NCBI GenBank assembly: GCA_947650365.1
Contig: OX393557.1
Location: forward strand, 47,957,979 to 48,021,978
Direction of reading: 5' to 3'
Source: Chamaelirium japonicum
Taxonomy: Eukaryota > Streptophyta > Magnoliopsida > Liliales > Melanthiaceae
DNA: 64,000 bases
Under the pieces are notes generated by a model, which saw only the letters and a list, made by a program, of their open reading frames with translations, was not told the origin of the DNA and made no database searches. Position 1 is the first letter of the stretch. The number at the start of each line of letters is the position of its first letter. Made by a program: the position numbers and the translations under genes. Shown piece after piece: positions 1-12,366 of the stretch.

Positions 1-144
1 CTAACCATCAAGTTTGACTTTTCCGTTCAAAAGATAAAAACACCCCTATATATGAAATGTACATAAAAGTATATATATAGAATTCGAATTTACATACACA
101 AATCATTGAAGCAATAGATACTTTTTTCAGACATATTGTTACTC

Positions 145-396
145 TTGCTACAGTGAAATCACTATAGCAAAAAACAAATTGGAAAAATTTTCCAAATCAG
201 AGATTTTTTTTTTGCTATAGTGATTTTACTGTAGAAAAAAGTAACAATCTATTGTACAAAGAGTATTAATCTGTGGTACAAAAGGACTATCAATCTGCGG
301 TACAGAGAGTAACATTTGCTATAATAATTTCACTGTATTTTTTTTTCCCCAACGATAGTCCTAAAAAAATTTGCTACAGTGATTTCACTGTAGCAA
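145..396. repeat. Cluster of short palindromes (TTGCTACAGTGA..TCACTGTAGCAA)
   Basis: Near-perfect 25-26 bp palindromes occur at 145-170, 212-236 and 371-396, with a weaker copy near 313-336. Each has the half-site TTGCTACAGTGA followed by its inverse TCACTGTAGCAA. The same motif forms clusters at 6492-7045 and 15700-15765. They could fold as hairpins or be termini of very small inverted-repeat elements. No function can be assigned from the sequence. Confidence 0.7.
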
Positions 397-843
397 GAGC
401 AACAATCTGGCCGCAAAGAGTATCCATTGCTACAGTCTTTGTGTGCATGCATCCGGATTCTATACACTTCCCTGTAAGGTCACGTGTATGGGTAAAATAG
501 GAATAGTGTGGTCTATCCGGATTTTATACACTTTTATGCATAGTCAGGTAGGGACAAAATGGTTACAATAAAAACATTTGCTACGGAGGGACCTTAGACA
601 CAACCGCAAGAACCTTAGCCACATTACCCCTATATTGTATGGAACTGTGTACCTTTGTTTTTCTTTTGTGGTATGCCATGCAAACAAATCATGTTTGCAT
701 AGCCCAGCATCCTTTCGGAGAAAGAAATTTGATGACTGGATTTGACGACATGAATGTTACGTATGTTGTAAATATATTTTTTTGGCGGAATTTGTGAGCG
801 CCAAAATTGACTTGGTGAAGTTTGTGTAATATTAAAAGATAAT
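397..843. other. Intergenic, nothing recognised
   Basis: AT-rich sequence with no credible reading frame or terminal repeats. One further half palindrome (TTGCTACAGT) lies near 430. Positions 1-144 are likewise featureless AT-rich DNA. Confidence 0.5.
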
Positions 844-1187
<344 letters not shown>

Positions 1188-1883
1188 GGAGAGTTTATAT
1201 CCTTGGATTCACTCTTTGCTGAGGAGTGAAGGTGCCTCGTCGCTACGAGTGCTCAGGCGTGTGCGTGTGAGATGGGTGTGAAACTAGCGGTGTCTAGAAG
1301 ACAGAAGGCAAAAAGTGACAAAGATTAAGCAAATGAGATTACATGAGTTTGTGTGCGATGGTTGCGGTGCACTAGATCAAGCAATTCGTGGTGTGCTTGT
1401 CACGTGGTAATTGGCAGGGTAGGGTTTCGAATCATCGTAGTTCATTCGGGGTAATTCTCTGACCTCTGTATCTTTACCCTTTCTAGAGGATCACTTGCAC
1501 CTCCAAGATCACGGTCCTGACATGGTTTTTTTTCTTTGGGGTTTCCATGTAAAATCAACTGTGTGCTTTACTTTATACATAGCCTTGTATGCTTATTCCC
1601 TTGCACGTAGTCATCTCCCAGGTCCTCACTTTTGCTTGAGCATTGAGAGGAGAGGAGCAAACAACCCACTACATGACAAGATAAAATCCATAAGTATTCG
1701 CAGCTAGTGAGCGAGCATAAGCAAGATTAAATTCAGTAATCTAGCGAGTGCATGTATTGTGCCGCAAGAACATGCAATTGTGTGCAAAAATTTGATTAGG
1801 TATGATGTTCCCTCCGTACTTCGAGAACCTCCATTTTGATTCCCTACATATTAGAAAATTACATGGAATTAAGACCGGCTAGT
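1188..1883. other. Intergenic, nothing recognised
   Basis: No supported gene, terminal repeats or RNA gene. Short frames in this stretch show no family resemblance and no codon or splice context. Confidence 0.45.
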
Positions 1884-2008
1884 GACATTGCACCACATAC
1901 ATCACAACCCCAATGAAAATTACCTTTTAAGGGGTAAGGAGCTAATTTGAAGGAATTAAGAGGTAATTTCCATTGGGGTTGTGGTGTATGTGGCACAATG
2001 CCATTGTC
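1884..2008. mobile_element. Small foldback MITE
   Basis: The left arm 1884-1927 and right arm 1961-2008 are inverted copies of each other. The left arm reads GACATTGCACCACATAC.. through CCCCAATG; the right arm reads CATTGGGGTTGTGGTGTATG.. and ends GCCATTGTC. The loop is about 35 bp. The structure fits a miniature foldback element. I see no clear target duplication, so the superfamily is left open. Confidence 0.65.
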
Positions 2009-2110
2009 AAATTTTTTCCTCATCCTCCTGCCAGCTCTGTGTGATGGGCACGATTCTCATATGATGATGCCCCATGGGCATCATGGTTTAGCCTTTCCTC
2101 TTTTGTTTTA

Positions 2111-2372
2111 GGGCCACTTTGACTTTGCCCTCCAAATTTACCTTGAATTAGACTTTACCCCCCATACTTTCATTAATTAGATTTTACCCCCCAAAACTAA
2201 CTATTCCGTTAGCTCACCAGCTACGAGAAAGGGTGAGCTGACGGAAAAGAAATAAAATTTTGGGGGTGAGCTGACGGAACAGTTAGTTTTGAGGGTAAAG
2301 TCTAATTAATGAAATTATGAGGGGTAAAATCTAATTCAAGGCAAAGTTTGGGGGGCAAAGTCAAAATAACCC
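2111..2372. mobile_element. MULE-type foldback element with 9-bp target duplication
   Basis: Long inverted arms start GGGCCACTTTGACTTTGCCC and end GGCAAAGTCAAAATAACCC. Each arm covers roughly 100 bp, including paired AGACTTTACCC/GGGTAAAGTCT blocks. Flanks 2102-2110 (TTTGTTTTA) and 2373-2381 (TTTCTTTTA) match at 8 of 9 positions, the duplication length typical of Mutator-like elements. Non-coding, so mobilised in trans if at all. Confidence 0.75.
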
Positions 2373-2394
2373 TTTCTTTTACATGTTTACTCAA

Positions 2395-2530
2395 TTCAAC
2401 CAGCTTCTTATAGGTCTCCAAATGGCTAGTTCAGTTGGTAAGACATATGAAACAAGTGGCCATGATACGAATAAGTGCTATGGCATATTTCCACCCGATC
2501 TATCATAGTGGGGTGGTCCCTTAAAAAAAA
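2395..2530 (+). repeat. Possible degraded tRNA-derived SINE
   Basis: TAGTTCAGTTGGTAAGAC at about 2428-2445 resembles a tRNA pol III A box. A degenerate B-box-like GATACGAAT follows about 20 bp downstream, and a short A-run lies at 2523-2531. No target duplication was found, so this is a weak call. Confidence 0.3.
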
Positions 2531-3245
2531 ACCTGCCCCTTATACGGCACACAGCCATGACATACAATCACATATGCACAGAGAATTTATGTGGAAAACC
2601 TCCCAAGATGGGAGGGGAGAAAACACGGGACCGACGGATCAGGCCATAGACCTCAACATTATAAATGAATGGCACTTGTAGCATAGATGTACCTCAGCTG
2701 GAGCTGGAGCAGACCGACCTAGTGAGTATGCAGGCAGTGCGATCGGCCTTTCAGAGGAAGCCTTGACGAGGGCCGATCGAGGCGAAGTCGTTGTTGTAGG
2801 AAGGCCAAGGTGTTGTCGTCGGTCGCTGTCATGGCATTCCGCTGGTGGCAGCGGTGTAGTTGTCACCGAGGTCGCATAGGACCTTGGTCGTCAGGGACAG
2901 ATTTCGGAATCGAGCCTTGGGGGGGGGGGGGGGGGGGGGGGCAAACTTATATAATTTTAAAATAATCCTAGCTAATATTACTTTAGTAAGGGATTCTCTT
3001 TTGAATTTAGGGGGGGATCGCCTCCACACGTCCCCCCTAGATCCATCCCTAGTCGCTGTGGTGGTGTGTACTGCGGATGGCTGCGGTGTAATTACCGTCA
3101 TGATATGTAACGTGGGTGGCCGCGGTATAGTCACCGACGTCGGGTTCGGCACCGAGAGGAGTGATGTGGATCGGAGTGGTGAGAAGAGGTGGAAGCCCAC
3201 CTCGTCGTTGTTTCAGATCTGGTAGGTACATGAAGAGAAGAGTAT
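2531..3245. other. Intergenic with a G homopolymer
   Basis: A run of 23 G residues lies at 2919-2941. The rest is fairly GC-rich with overlapping short frames on both strands, none recognisable. Several TAGTCACCGACG-like and GTGGTGTGTACTGCGGATGG-like phrases recur imperfectly (2850-2880, 3055-3150), suggesting a degenerate tandem repeat. Confidence 0.45.
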
Positions 3246-4346
3246 TGTTGGAAAATAATCGTCCTAAACTAGCGAACTTAGGAATTAATCAAATCCTTAA
3301 TATTAAACGATTGGTTGTTTAGCAATTATAATATTTGCAAGTAAAGTCACATCACAAATTTTTTTTTAGAAATTGTTTGCCAAGGCAGAGCGGGTTCTAT
3401 GGAACCGTCATTCACCTAGCCGAACTTTTCTAAAAGAGAGAAATAGACTATCTAAATTATCTCTAATTATTTAGTGTTTAAAATTAGATGCAAATCGTTT
3501 TTCAATAGATCTACTAATAGCAAGAAATTAGAGTTAGAAACTCTAGCCTGATTGTCGAAGCACGCTAGACGCTGTCCCAAGAAACTTATTGCCCCCCCCC
3601 CGTGTGGATCTCGTGGCAATGGTTCTTGGAGATACGACGACCGGCACGACTCCAAGAAAGCTTTGCGAACCTCGATGTACTTTTAGGAACCCAGCGACTC
3701 GACGAAAAACTTCTCGAAGCAGGGAGGCAGCACTGCAGCAGAGCTTCGATCCGAGAGAGGGAGTCTTCTCGGAGCAAAGGGGCAACACCACAGCACCACA
3801 ACACGAGAGAATGGAAGAGGGAGAGGTAGAAATTAGAGAACAATTTCGATATTCGGACTGTACATTCTCTATGGCTGCACTGGGCCTTATATAGGCCTCG
3901 AGCAGTTAATAGAGGGCTGAAAGAGGGGTGCGGTTCATGGGCTGCGATTAAGTCATTAACCCCGCACGTTACAGCTCGCAGAGAGCCTGTCCGTAACGGC
4001 TAGCATGCAGTGCTTCTCGCGTAATGGCTAGTGTCCCAAATAGAAAATAATAAATGGTGGAGGATTTAAAAGCAAAAAACAAAAATAGAGCAGGTGCGGA
4101 CCAGCCCATTTCGGAGGTGCTATCGTGTTCGGGTCCGTGGGCGCACACACACACGCGCCGCCCAGCCCAAGCCCGGCACGGCACGGCACGGCACGCACGC
4201 GCGTGTATAAGCTAGTGGAGTCCCTCCTCTAATATGATGACTAGTGGGGGGGAAGTGGGCAATCCCTTATAAAGTGGTAGGGGATTTCTCCCCTTACCGA
4301 TATGGGACTAAACCTTTAAGAGGCTTGTGTGGTTTTCAAACACACA
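3246..4346. other. Non-coding stretch, LTR-like features but unproven
   Basis: It begins TGTTGGAAAATAAT, like many Ty1/copia LTRs. It has a TATATAGG motif near 3889, and CACACA at 4341-4346 could be an LTR end. No 5-bp target duplication flanks these points and no second LTR is present. It may be a solo-LTR fossil or unrelated DNA. A C-run lies at 3593-3601 and GGCAC repeats at about 4172-4195. No host gene is supported. Confidence 0.25.
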
Positions 4347-4583
4347 TCCAACGAGAATGGGGTTTAGTCTTCTTCCTTTGGCTCTGCTGATGGCCACCTC
4401 TCTTTGTTGTTGCTATTTGGAGGAGAATATGGTTGGATGAAGAGGGTGGATGAAAGTAATGGGTTGGATGGATGAGAGGGTGGATGAATAGGTTGGTGGA
4501 GGGATTCATCCACCACTCTGTCTCATTTGGCTCTCCAAGTAATGGCCTATTTGGACTTGGCCCACCCCCTCCTTTGCCTTGCT
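4347..4583. repeat. Short GGATGA-type simple repeats
   Basis: Between about 4433 and 4510 the phrases GGTTGGATGA and GGGTGGATGAA recur with variation. No gene is visible. Confidence 0.5.
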
Positions 4584-5135
4584 TAGGGCTGTTAATGGGC
4601 TCTGGCCAGCCCGAGGCCTACTGGGCCGGGCTCGATTTGGGCCTACTTTGAACAGTTGGCTTGGGTTATGGGTCGGGCTGGGCTCGAACATTCAAGCCCG
4701 AATGTATTATAGGCCGGATATGGACAACCAACAATCCCAACCAGAAGCCCGAAATATTTTTATTTTATTTTATTTTTAATTTATAATAAATATATAGGTT
4801 TAAAAGATCTCACGTTACAATATCAATGCCTCGGACTATAGGAGCATTATTTCACATATATCATTTTAATGTATATCATAATCACTGCTATTTTTTACTT
4901 TTATTGTGTGATCAAGAGAAAAAAAAAAAGATTTAGGCATATAAGGTGCTAGAAATACGGGCTTAATTTGGGCCGGGTTTGGGGTTGGGCTTCGTAAAAA
5001 GGTTTCAGGCCGGGTTTGGGCCAAGTCTGAAAATTTTAATTTGGGCCCGAGCTGGGTACGGGCACACACACATAAGTTTGGGTTGGGCCTAGACATGGGG
5101 TGGCCCGACTCGAACCCGGCCCATTAACAACCCTA
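4584..5135. mobile_element. hAT-type MITE (GGGCC/CCCGAA-rich) with 8-bp TSD
   Basis: The termini are TAGGGCTGTTAATGGGC and its near inverse GCCCATTAACAACCCTA. The flanking octamers 4576-4583 (GCCTTGCT) and 5136-5143 (GTCTTGCT) match at 7 of 8 positions, the hAT duplication length. The ends are rich in GGGCCGGG/CCCGAACCC-like repeats and the middle is AT-rich. No transposase is encoded. Confidence 0.8.
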
Positions 5136-5387
5136 GTCTTGCTCTTTAACCAAAACCATGGGGAGTGGGGATCGATGGCCATACACCGGGTCGCTCCGCA
5201 ATCCGGCAGACTCGAGTGTAGCTAAAGGGGGATGACTACGATGCGCCCAATACACATGGCTTCGGGACCGAGGTAGATTCGTTGATAAAATAACTCGACA
5301 AAACCGGGGATTTAGCCCCCGGCGTCGTGCCTTCGACTCTCAAATCAACCTCTAGAACGATGAAGTGGTCGATGAGGAGAAAGATTG
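5136..5387. other. Intergenic, nothing recognised
   Basis: Sequence between the hAT MITE and the start of the duplicated segment. No supported feature. Confidence 0.4.
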
Positions 5388-7414
5388 CCATGGGAGGAGG
5401 CGATAGCCTTCCAATGTAGACTAGAGGTGTCGGGATTCTAGGAAGCCACAAACTAAATTCCTATATTAATAAACAAATTATATCATTTGCTAGAACAATA
5501 CAAAATACAAAGATAAAAAAATTTGCATTAGAAGAAAAAAAACATAATAATCATATGTTTTTTTATTAAAATATATATTTTGTCCATCAAATATCAACAA
5601 AATGAAAAAATTCTAGTACTTAATTGATAGGATGCAACAAATAACTAGATCTATATGCATCCGGATAAAAGAAGACAATGATTATTCAGAAGTGGAATCG
5701 TGTTGAATACCATAACTTGTGTATGACAAGATCGGAAAGAGAAAGAAGAAAGAGGGATAAACGAAGAAATCACGTCGCCAGATCAAATTTGCAAGTAGCC
5801 CTCATAGAAGAATCAATAATGAAATAAAACATACCCGGCCATCGATTTAAACAAATTTCATCAAAATCGAGCGCAATAACAAATATTGAGGAAGAACAAC
5901 TCATGAAATCATGTGGACCCTGCTTTCGAACGGAAAAAGAGATAGAATCTAAAATGGAAAATGTAGAGCGGAACGCTATCACAAAAGTGAATTTGCTATT
6001 TAAAAAAAAAAGACATCTCATAAAAGCCGATTTGAAAATGTTCTCTTGCGTGCAGAAAAATCTAAAAGATAGTTATCGTTTTAACTAACTGTACTCAGCG
6101 AACCTTAACATAAACAAATCCATATAGTTGTCCTACTACTCAAAATGATATATTATGATGGATCTACAACTAATTACCTGCAAAATAAAATAGTAAAATA
6201 TCCAACAGAAGTTCTTCCTCTATTTTTTTGGGGAAATTGGTGCTAGGTCCCAAAAATAGAACATGTATAACATTTACTCCCATTTTAAGTTCCTATTTAC
6301 AGTAAGTCCACCATTGTGATTATTGTATAAAATTTGATCCTCTATCCATAGTTTTGATTGCAAATGATCCAATCTTAATCGTTTTGGAAGGCGTGTTTTT
6401 TTAAAACATCATAAATACATATGATATCCTCCCATATTAAATAACAATAGATGATATATAGACACATTTTTTATAAAAAAAATGGCACGGGTTGCTACAG
6501 TGATTTCACTATAGCGGCTACAGTGAAATCACTGTAGCAATCCATAATTTCACCGTGGATGCTAAAAAGATATTTCTACAGTAAAATCATTGTAGCAAAG
6601 TACTTAATTTTTGCATATAATACTCAGTTGAATTAAGTATTATTTTGTATATTTGAGTACCATGCAAGGTTGCTACAATGATTTCATTATAGTTGCTACG
6701 ATGAAATTCATTGTGCCGGTTAAAAAGGCCTCCATACAGTGAGTCACTATAGCAAAGTACTCAAATACTCAGTTGAATTGAGTATTATTGTGACTAAAAT
6801 TGAGTATTATTTTCCTATAGTGATTTCACGGTAGCAAAGTGTTTTTAGCATCTACCACCAAGTCACTATAGCTGCTACAGTGATTTTACTTTAGCAAATA
6901 AACTCAAATATATGTAAATAATACTCAATTTAGTGAGTACTATATGAGTTTTTTAGTTGTCACGACGGAATCATTATAGCTGCTACATCGATTTCACTGT
7001 AACTGCTACAACAAAATCACTGTAGCAGCTATAGTGGTCCCACACTAGGTCTCGAAACTGTATGTTTCATAGGGGTCGGGTGAAGTTATATAGACAATGG
7101 TAGTTTGATAAATTCGGCAACTTAATCATAGCTATTGTAGTCTTTTATTAACTAAAAGAGCTGTTGCAATTAATATGTCAAAATATGGACCTGAACTTAA
7201 AGGAAAAGATTGTCGGAACCTATTCTAAAATAAAACCTTTAAAATGGACTGTTTACAATTCACTCCTTTTTTTTTGTGGTAGGAAACACAATTTCTTCCT
7301 AAAACAATCCAAACCCCCTTACCAATGGAAAGCAAACTCCAATATTAAGAATTACTCATCCTATTTCAAAGGACATCTAGTGTGCCCCAAATATATCCCT
7401 CACTATTTTAGATA
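5388..7414. repeat. Duplicated segment, copy A (left half)
   Basis: 5388-6215 aligns by eye to 18252-19140; a shared phrase is GGGATTCTAGGAAG, followed by a common AT-rich stretch. 6945-7414 aligns to about 15690-16130; the shared phrase TTTGATAAATTCGGCAACTT is exact. The right part ends at the Helitron insertion point. The segment is AT-rich and non-coding; short frames such as that at 7164-7418 contain stops in the sister copies. Confidence 0.7.
6492..7045. repeat. Dense cluster of TTGCTACAGTGA/TCACTGTAGCAA palindromes
   Basis: At least eight full or half palindromes lie in 550 bp, for example two in tandem at 6492-6540, then 6573-6597 and others near 6670-6720, 6812-6837, 6865-6897 and 6965-7030. 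They are interleaved with an AT-rich phrase containing AATACTCAGTTGAATTGAGT. The variants differ mostly at CpG-free single sites, as expected of old tandem or nested small elements. Confidence 0.75.
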
Positions 7415-7450
7415 CTAGTGCACGCCCGTGCCTGTCGGCACTCGGACGGA
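7415..7450 (-). other. Helitron 3' terminus and hairpins
   Basis: Two short hairpins lie just inside the minus-strand CTAG end: GTGCC-GACA-GGCAC and GCACG-GG-CGTGC. A hairpin about 10 bp before the CTRR end is the known termination signal of the family. Confidence 0.75.
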
Positions 7451-7499
7451 TGCCTTCGGCGGCAACACTCCCTGCATCCTTTGGCACTACAATGACTGT

Positions 7500-7790
7500 C
7501 TTCACATAAATACAATTTCGATAGGACACCCATTGTCGGTGAGGGACATTGAAATTCGTCCGATGGCGCCCACATTCGTTCGGTGGTGCCCAAATTAGTA
7601 AGGTAGTACCCACATTCGGTGGGGGCGCCCATTCGATGGTGGCACCCACATGATTGGCATGCAGTGTGGACCCCTTCGCCGTGACACAGTAAGGGAGCCT
7701 TCGGCGTTGCTATCAGTATTGTCGTGTCCGCCTTCAGCGGCCAAACATATAAGGGGTAGAGGGCCAAATTTCAAACTCGATTCAATAGTG
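7500..7790 (-). repeat. Degenerate tandem repeat near the Helitron 3' end
   Basis: About five imperfect copies of a unit like CCCACATTCGGTGG(G/T)G occur at 7540-7660, giving overlapping frames on the minus strand that look coding but are only repeat. Downstream of the helicase region within the element. Confidence 0.5.
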
Positions 7791-7810
7791 TCGTTTGGTT
7801 GTAACACACA

Positions 7811-10340
7811 CCCATGATCTTAGGCGCACCGTCGTCATCACTTTGCCACATCAGGATTGCCCGATCGGTGCATCGAAATAAGACCAAGCCGAAATGTAAA
7901 GGGATGACAGCGATGATGCGCCAGGTAAGCTAATATTGATCTAAGTTGTCCCTTTGCATGCCATTTTGGGTTGAGTGTGATACATTGGTCGGGTACATAT
8001 GGGTGTAACGGACAGTTGTGATGTGCCAAAGAAGCCATTACTTTGTCAAAGTGTTCTAGTATGGGTGAATCATTGATTAGCAGATGCCGAGAAATCCAAA
8101 TATTTATCTATTAAGCATGTCAGAGGACAATGCAACAATCCAATGCAAACTAAATAGAATTATAGATGGATGTGATGTGTCACCTTACATACGGTACGCC
8201 TTACGAAATCACTACTCTTAAATCCCCAAACAATTCGGTTATCAATTTCAGATACTTGCTCAACGAATCCTTAGATACATTGGCTCAATGCACATTATGT
8301 TCAAACCTACATTCACTGCAAATGTTGACATATTGATAAAAACCTAATGAGAAGACGAAAGAAAAGTAGCGGCGCATGCATGTTCTTGTCGGCTCCTCCT
8401 TTGCCGACCGGAGTGGGGTCTTCAACATTGTGATGCTGGGAAAAAAATTAGCATGCAATATCACGGCGGAAGAGATGGAAGAAAATGGCGAACATCGCGA
8501 GACCCTCTTCGGCGGGTTGCTCTATCTTTTTTGTACGTGGAGTGCGGGTGTCCCAAAATCTCTTAGATTGGCACCACTACCGTCCATTAATACCCTGAAA
8601 AAATAAAAAACACTACAGCATGATACATTTCAAAAGAATTTCTTTATGAAATCGAGAAGTGAATGAGATTAATTGGTAACCAAAATACATGTTAAAAGCA
8701 GATACGAACCATTGTAAGACAAGACACTATCATCGAAATAAAGCGAATCGAAGAACTTCCATCGAATAAAATAGCAAATCATGAAATCTAAATTCCAAAA
8801 ACTCAATAGTTAGAATCTGACTTTTCTCAAAAAAACTCAATTCAATTATGATATCACCTCAATCTGAAGCTGTCTTCTGAGTAAAAAAACCATGAATGTA
8901 AAAGAGGTGGAAAGTTTTGAGATTTTGCAACCAATATACCTCAGTCCGAAGCTTCCTATTCTGTGACTGAATGGTGGTATTCTCCTACTTGTCACCCTCA
9001 TACTGCCTCTTGAGTGCATCGGAATCCTTAAGCATGAATCTAATGAAGTCATACGCAAGTGATACCAAATATGAAATGTAATCGTTGTCCCATATCAAAT
9101 AAGCTTGTTGCAAGCATAAACTACCATGACAATGGTTATCCATCTGAAACAGAGACAACCAACAAACACAAACAAAGGTGGGACTTCAGTGAGTATTGGC
9201 TTAAATCCATAGAAACTTTGAATAAAAGTAATCTATACTAAATGAAAATCAATATTGTCTAATAATAAATCATGATTTGTTTCAAATACCAAAATTTTTA
9301 TCAAATTAGTTCTTAGGCGACTCTAACCTAGGTAAGGAAGAAAATGCCGGCAAGTAAAGCAATTTGACAAATCAAATGAGAGGACGTTGGAGAGAACGTC
9401 GACAACCATGAAGCCTCCTTCTACAGGGGAGGACAACTGGGAGAGGCCACACCTCCTTATCGTGCGGAGCATAACTGGGGTAGGCCACCCTCCTGTTCTT
9501 CCTTGACCTCGATCACTTCCTGCTCGATCTTTACGTATAATCAAATGCAGAGTAGCCCCTACACAGAACTTCTTTCTATATAGAATAACTCCAGGAAATG
9601 GTATATGCTGTAGTGAGATATTACCCTATGAAGCATCATGCTACCACAAAGCAATAGATGATTCAATGCTAATGAAATTTGTAAAACTATGCACATATAT
9701 CTAAAAGATTTCTAAGATAATATTCCATTATCATCCTGAATACGTAGTACATGATGATTCCAATTGTATAATCAAGTGCAAACTAATATATAAAATCAAG
9801 TATCTTTGTCTTACAATGAAGTGCATCATGTGTCATTTTCTTAAAATAGAATCCAGACCTTTAATTTAGTATCATGATAATAGCCTGAAGAAACACATAC
9901 AACTATTCTAGATATAAATAATATAATTTATTAGAATGTGAACTTTGGTTCAATATCATCAAAATAACATCAAGATAAACCACATCTTTCATAAATAGCA
10001 GCTTATATGAAGGGCAAAACATGGTATATATTACTAATGTTATATTAAACATTCTCCTCGGGCCATGCATAAGATAGCTTGCAGAGTCACCTTGAAGTTT
10101 CCATCTCAATAAAATCCTTGTTGTTACAGTACATTTTAAAAGAAATAGGTATCAATCTTAATTGTTTTACTAAATAAATGATTGAAGAAGATGTACGGAT
10201 ATGTGCTTACGTATGTATTATGGTACCGCCACAGAAATAACAATGTACCAAACACTCCTACCACCTGTTGACACTGCAGACGTCACAACATAGCTCCTAC
10301 AACGAAGTGATAAAGATATTTTCTACAACAAAACTTTTGG
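7811..10340. other. Helitron internal non-coding region
   Basis: About 2.5 kb between the helicase C-terminus and the element 3' end. No Rep/helicase or RPA-like domain is recognisable. It contains possible exon relics (see 8846-9560) and otherwise AT-rich DNA. Confidence 0.45.
8846..9560 (-). pseudogene. Possible captured host-gene fragment, unidentified
   Basis: On the minus strand, about 9060-8960 reads YDFIRFMLKDSDALKRQYEG, a short stop, then NTTIQSQNRKLRTE, followed at once by a GT splice-donor context (ACTGAG|GTATAT). A pyrimidine tract and CAG acceptor precede the next short block, which ends ATTGAG|GTGATA. This alternation of charged, coiled-coil-like peptide and intron signals resembles exons rather than transposon code. 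Another frame at 9540-9330 (IEQEVIEVKEEQEGG) may belong to it. I do not recognise the family. Gene capture is well known for plant Helitrons. Confidence 0.35.
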
Positions 10341-10359
10341 ATAAACAATGTTTGTTGTA

Positions 10360-11748
10360 CTATTTGGATTGTTGTTGTGAAGTAAGACATTTGTACGTTG
10401 AATTGAAATTCATGCATCGAGATAGGGCCACATACAACTGTCCTTGAGTGAATATGGGTGTACGTAGATATATGCTAACGATTTGCACGGATTGGCCTTG
10501 AGATTTATTGATCGTCATTGCGTATGCTAGTCGTATTTGATATTGTTGTTGGGTCATGTTTATCGGCAACTCAGAATTTGACGAGGTCAATGAGAGTTTG
10601 TGAATAAACACCAACTTTCTAGATTTATCTCTAGTTAGAATCTGAGCTTCGATTACACGCGATGCACATGTTTCCACCATGAGTTGTGTCCCGTTGTAGA
10701 GTCCGTCCTCTGGCGTAATATTCTGTAAAAGAATTTTTAAACTTCCCTTTTTAAGCTCAAGCTTGAATGGTGGTAACCCCGACGGATTTAGCAAATTCAA
10801 GAACTCATTTGGATACCGATTTGTGATCCTATGATTGTTTTCATCTACTGCAATCATGTTTGCAGTGTGATAATATATGAACACTCCTAGAAAGAGATGC
10901 AATGTCTCATAATTGATTGCATCGACGTCGTCATTCATTATGGACAAGGTTATTCGCTCAATCAAGTATTTGGAGTTAACCACCTAGATCATATGTAGTT
11001 GTGGGTATACCATGAATATTAGACCACTTAGCGTTTCACACTTTTCCATCTCTAATGAGAGATTTAATATCTCTTGCGGGGTAGATCCGATCTGAAATAA
11101 ACAAAGGATAATATATAATTTGCTTAAATAAAGATTGACAATCAATCGTAATCATTTTTACCTGCTGTAGAAATAGTACAAAAGCAGCATTGTTTGAGTC
11201 CCTATATTCTAGATGCATATTGGAGCTGAGGGTAAGGGCTTGCACGTGGACCCAAATGTAAGAGCGTTGTAATGTTGTTGTAACAATCTCCTAAGGTAGG
11301 TAGAACATGTAGGATTTGACATAAGTCTCCACCGAGGACAATTGTGATTCCTTCAAATGGTTTGTTGTTGCATACATCTCGGTTCGTACGATCGACTGCT
11401 TCTATGCAATGCATCGGAACCTTGCCCCATACTATTAACTTATCTGCTCGTAGAAGCTCTAATATTGCATCGATTATTTGGTAAACATGCAAATCAAATT
11501 ATCCAATATATCCAAAGGTATGCAAATGTTCAATATGTCTTTCGTCCGCCTAATATCAGTAACGACGCAATCCCCGACGATGCCACTGTGATTACGATAT
11601 GCCCAAGGTTTCGACATTTCATTGTCAAAGTATTATACACAAAGGTTTTACCGATTCTAGCTCCACTGCTCAAGAAAAATGTATTGCCTCTATTATCAAA
11701 AACCGAAGAAAAGATAACGTTAAAAGCTGAACGTTGGCAGGCATTCAA
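10360..11748 (-). pseudogene. Helitron PIF1-like helicase domain, broken
   Basis: This is the helicase half of the Helitron Rep/helicase. It runs from right to left. 11748-11530 holds the N-terminal part, with a Walker A relic [15 protein letters not shown] in place of the usual GxGGTGKT. 11492-11202 holds the segment [30 protein letters not shown] (Walker B and motif III region). 11245-11036 and 10983-10360 hold the C-terminal part, including [25 protein letters not shown] and GQLYVALSR (motifs V/VI). The domain lies in four frames separated by stops and frameshifts, and the Walker A glycines are partly lost, so it is not functional. Confidence 0.85.
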
Positions 11749-12366
11749 CTTATCAATATTTAGTTATGGATCTATCTGTTGAGCCTCACGTTGTAGCTAC
11801 TGGTGCTTAATTATCAGTTGGTTACCAATAACTGGACTCCAATTTTCAATAGGTTGTGTTATCGGGGGAAAATCAAATAAACTTTTTTATGACTCACTAA
11901 GCAGTTGGTTAAGTAGATATAGCTCAGAATCCTCAATTTGAGTATCAATGGAATATAGAATCCTTTGGTTTGTACGTATTTTGTGGGCTAAGTTATCACA
12001 AATATAAACATGGAAACAATTCCACAGAACATGTGGTTCTAAAGAAGAGCACTGACATAATATCACAACAAATGGTCTCCTTAATTGATGCTCGGTGCTC
12101 ATGAGGGAAGCTTCTTTAAGGCACTAGACCCATTCATCACCGTCCTCAAGAAGTCCTCTCGCGATGCAGGTTGCTTTGAAAGTACTATGTAATACATTGT
12201 TTACGGTACGTAGCCTTTCGAAAGACATTAGACCTCAAACAACAGTTAGGAGAAGGCGTAGGTAAAACCTCTCTTCGGAGCTGGGGCTCACAAAGTACAT
12301 TCTACCAATTCCATAAACCATCACCCTTGGAGTCCAAATCCTCTGTGTCTTCTTCCATACAAAATA

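Noticed and set aside
3246-4346. A solo LTR of a Ty1/copia element
   Set aside because: A TGTTGG start and a TATA motif are visible, but no matching 5-bp target duplication or second LTR supports it; kept only as a low-confidence note.
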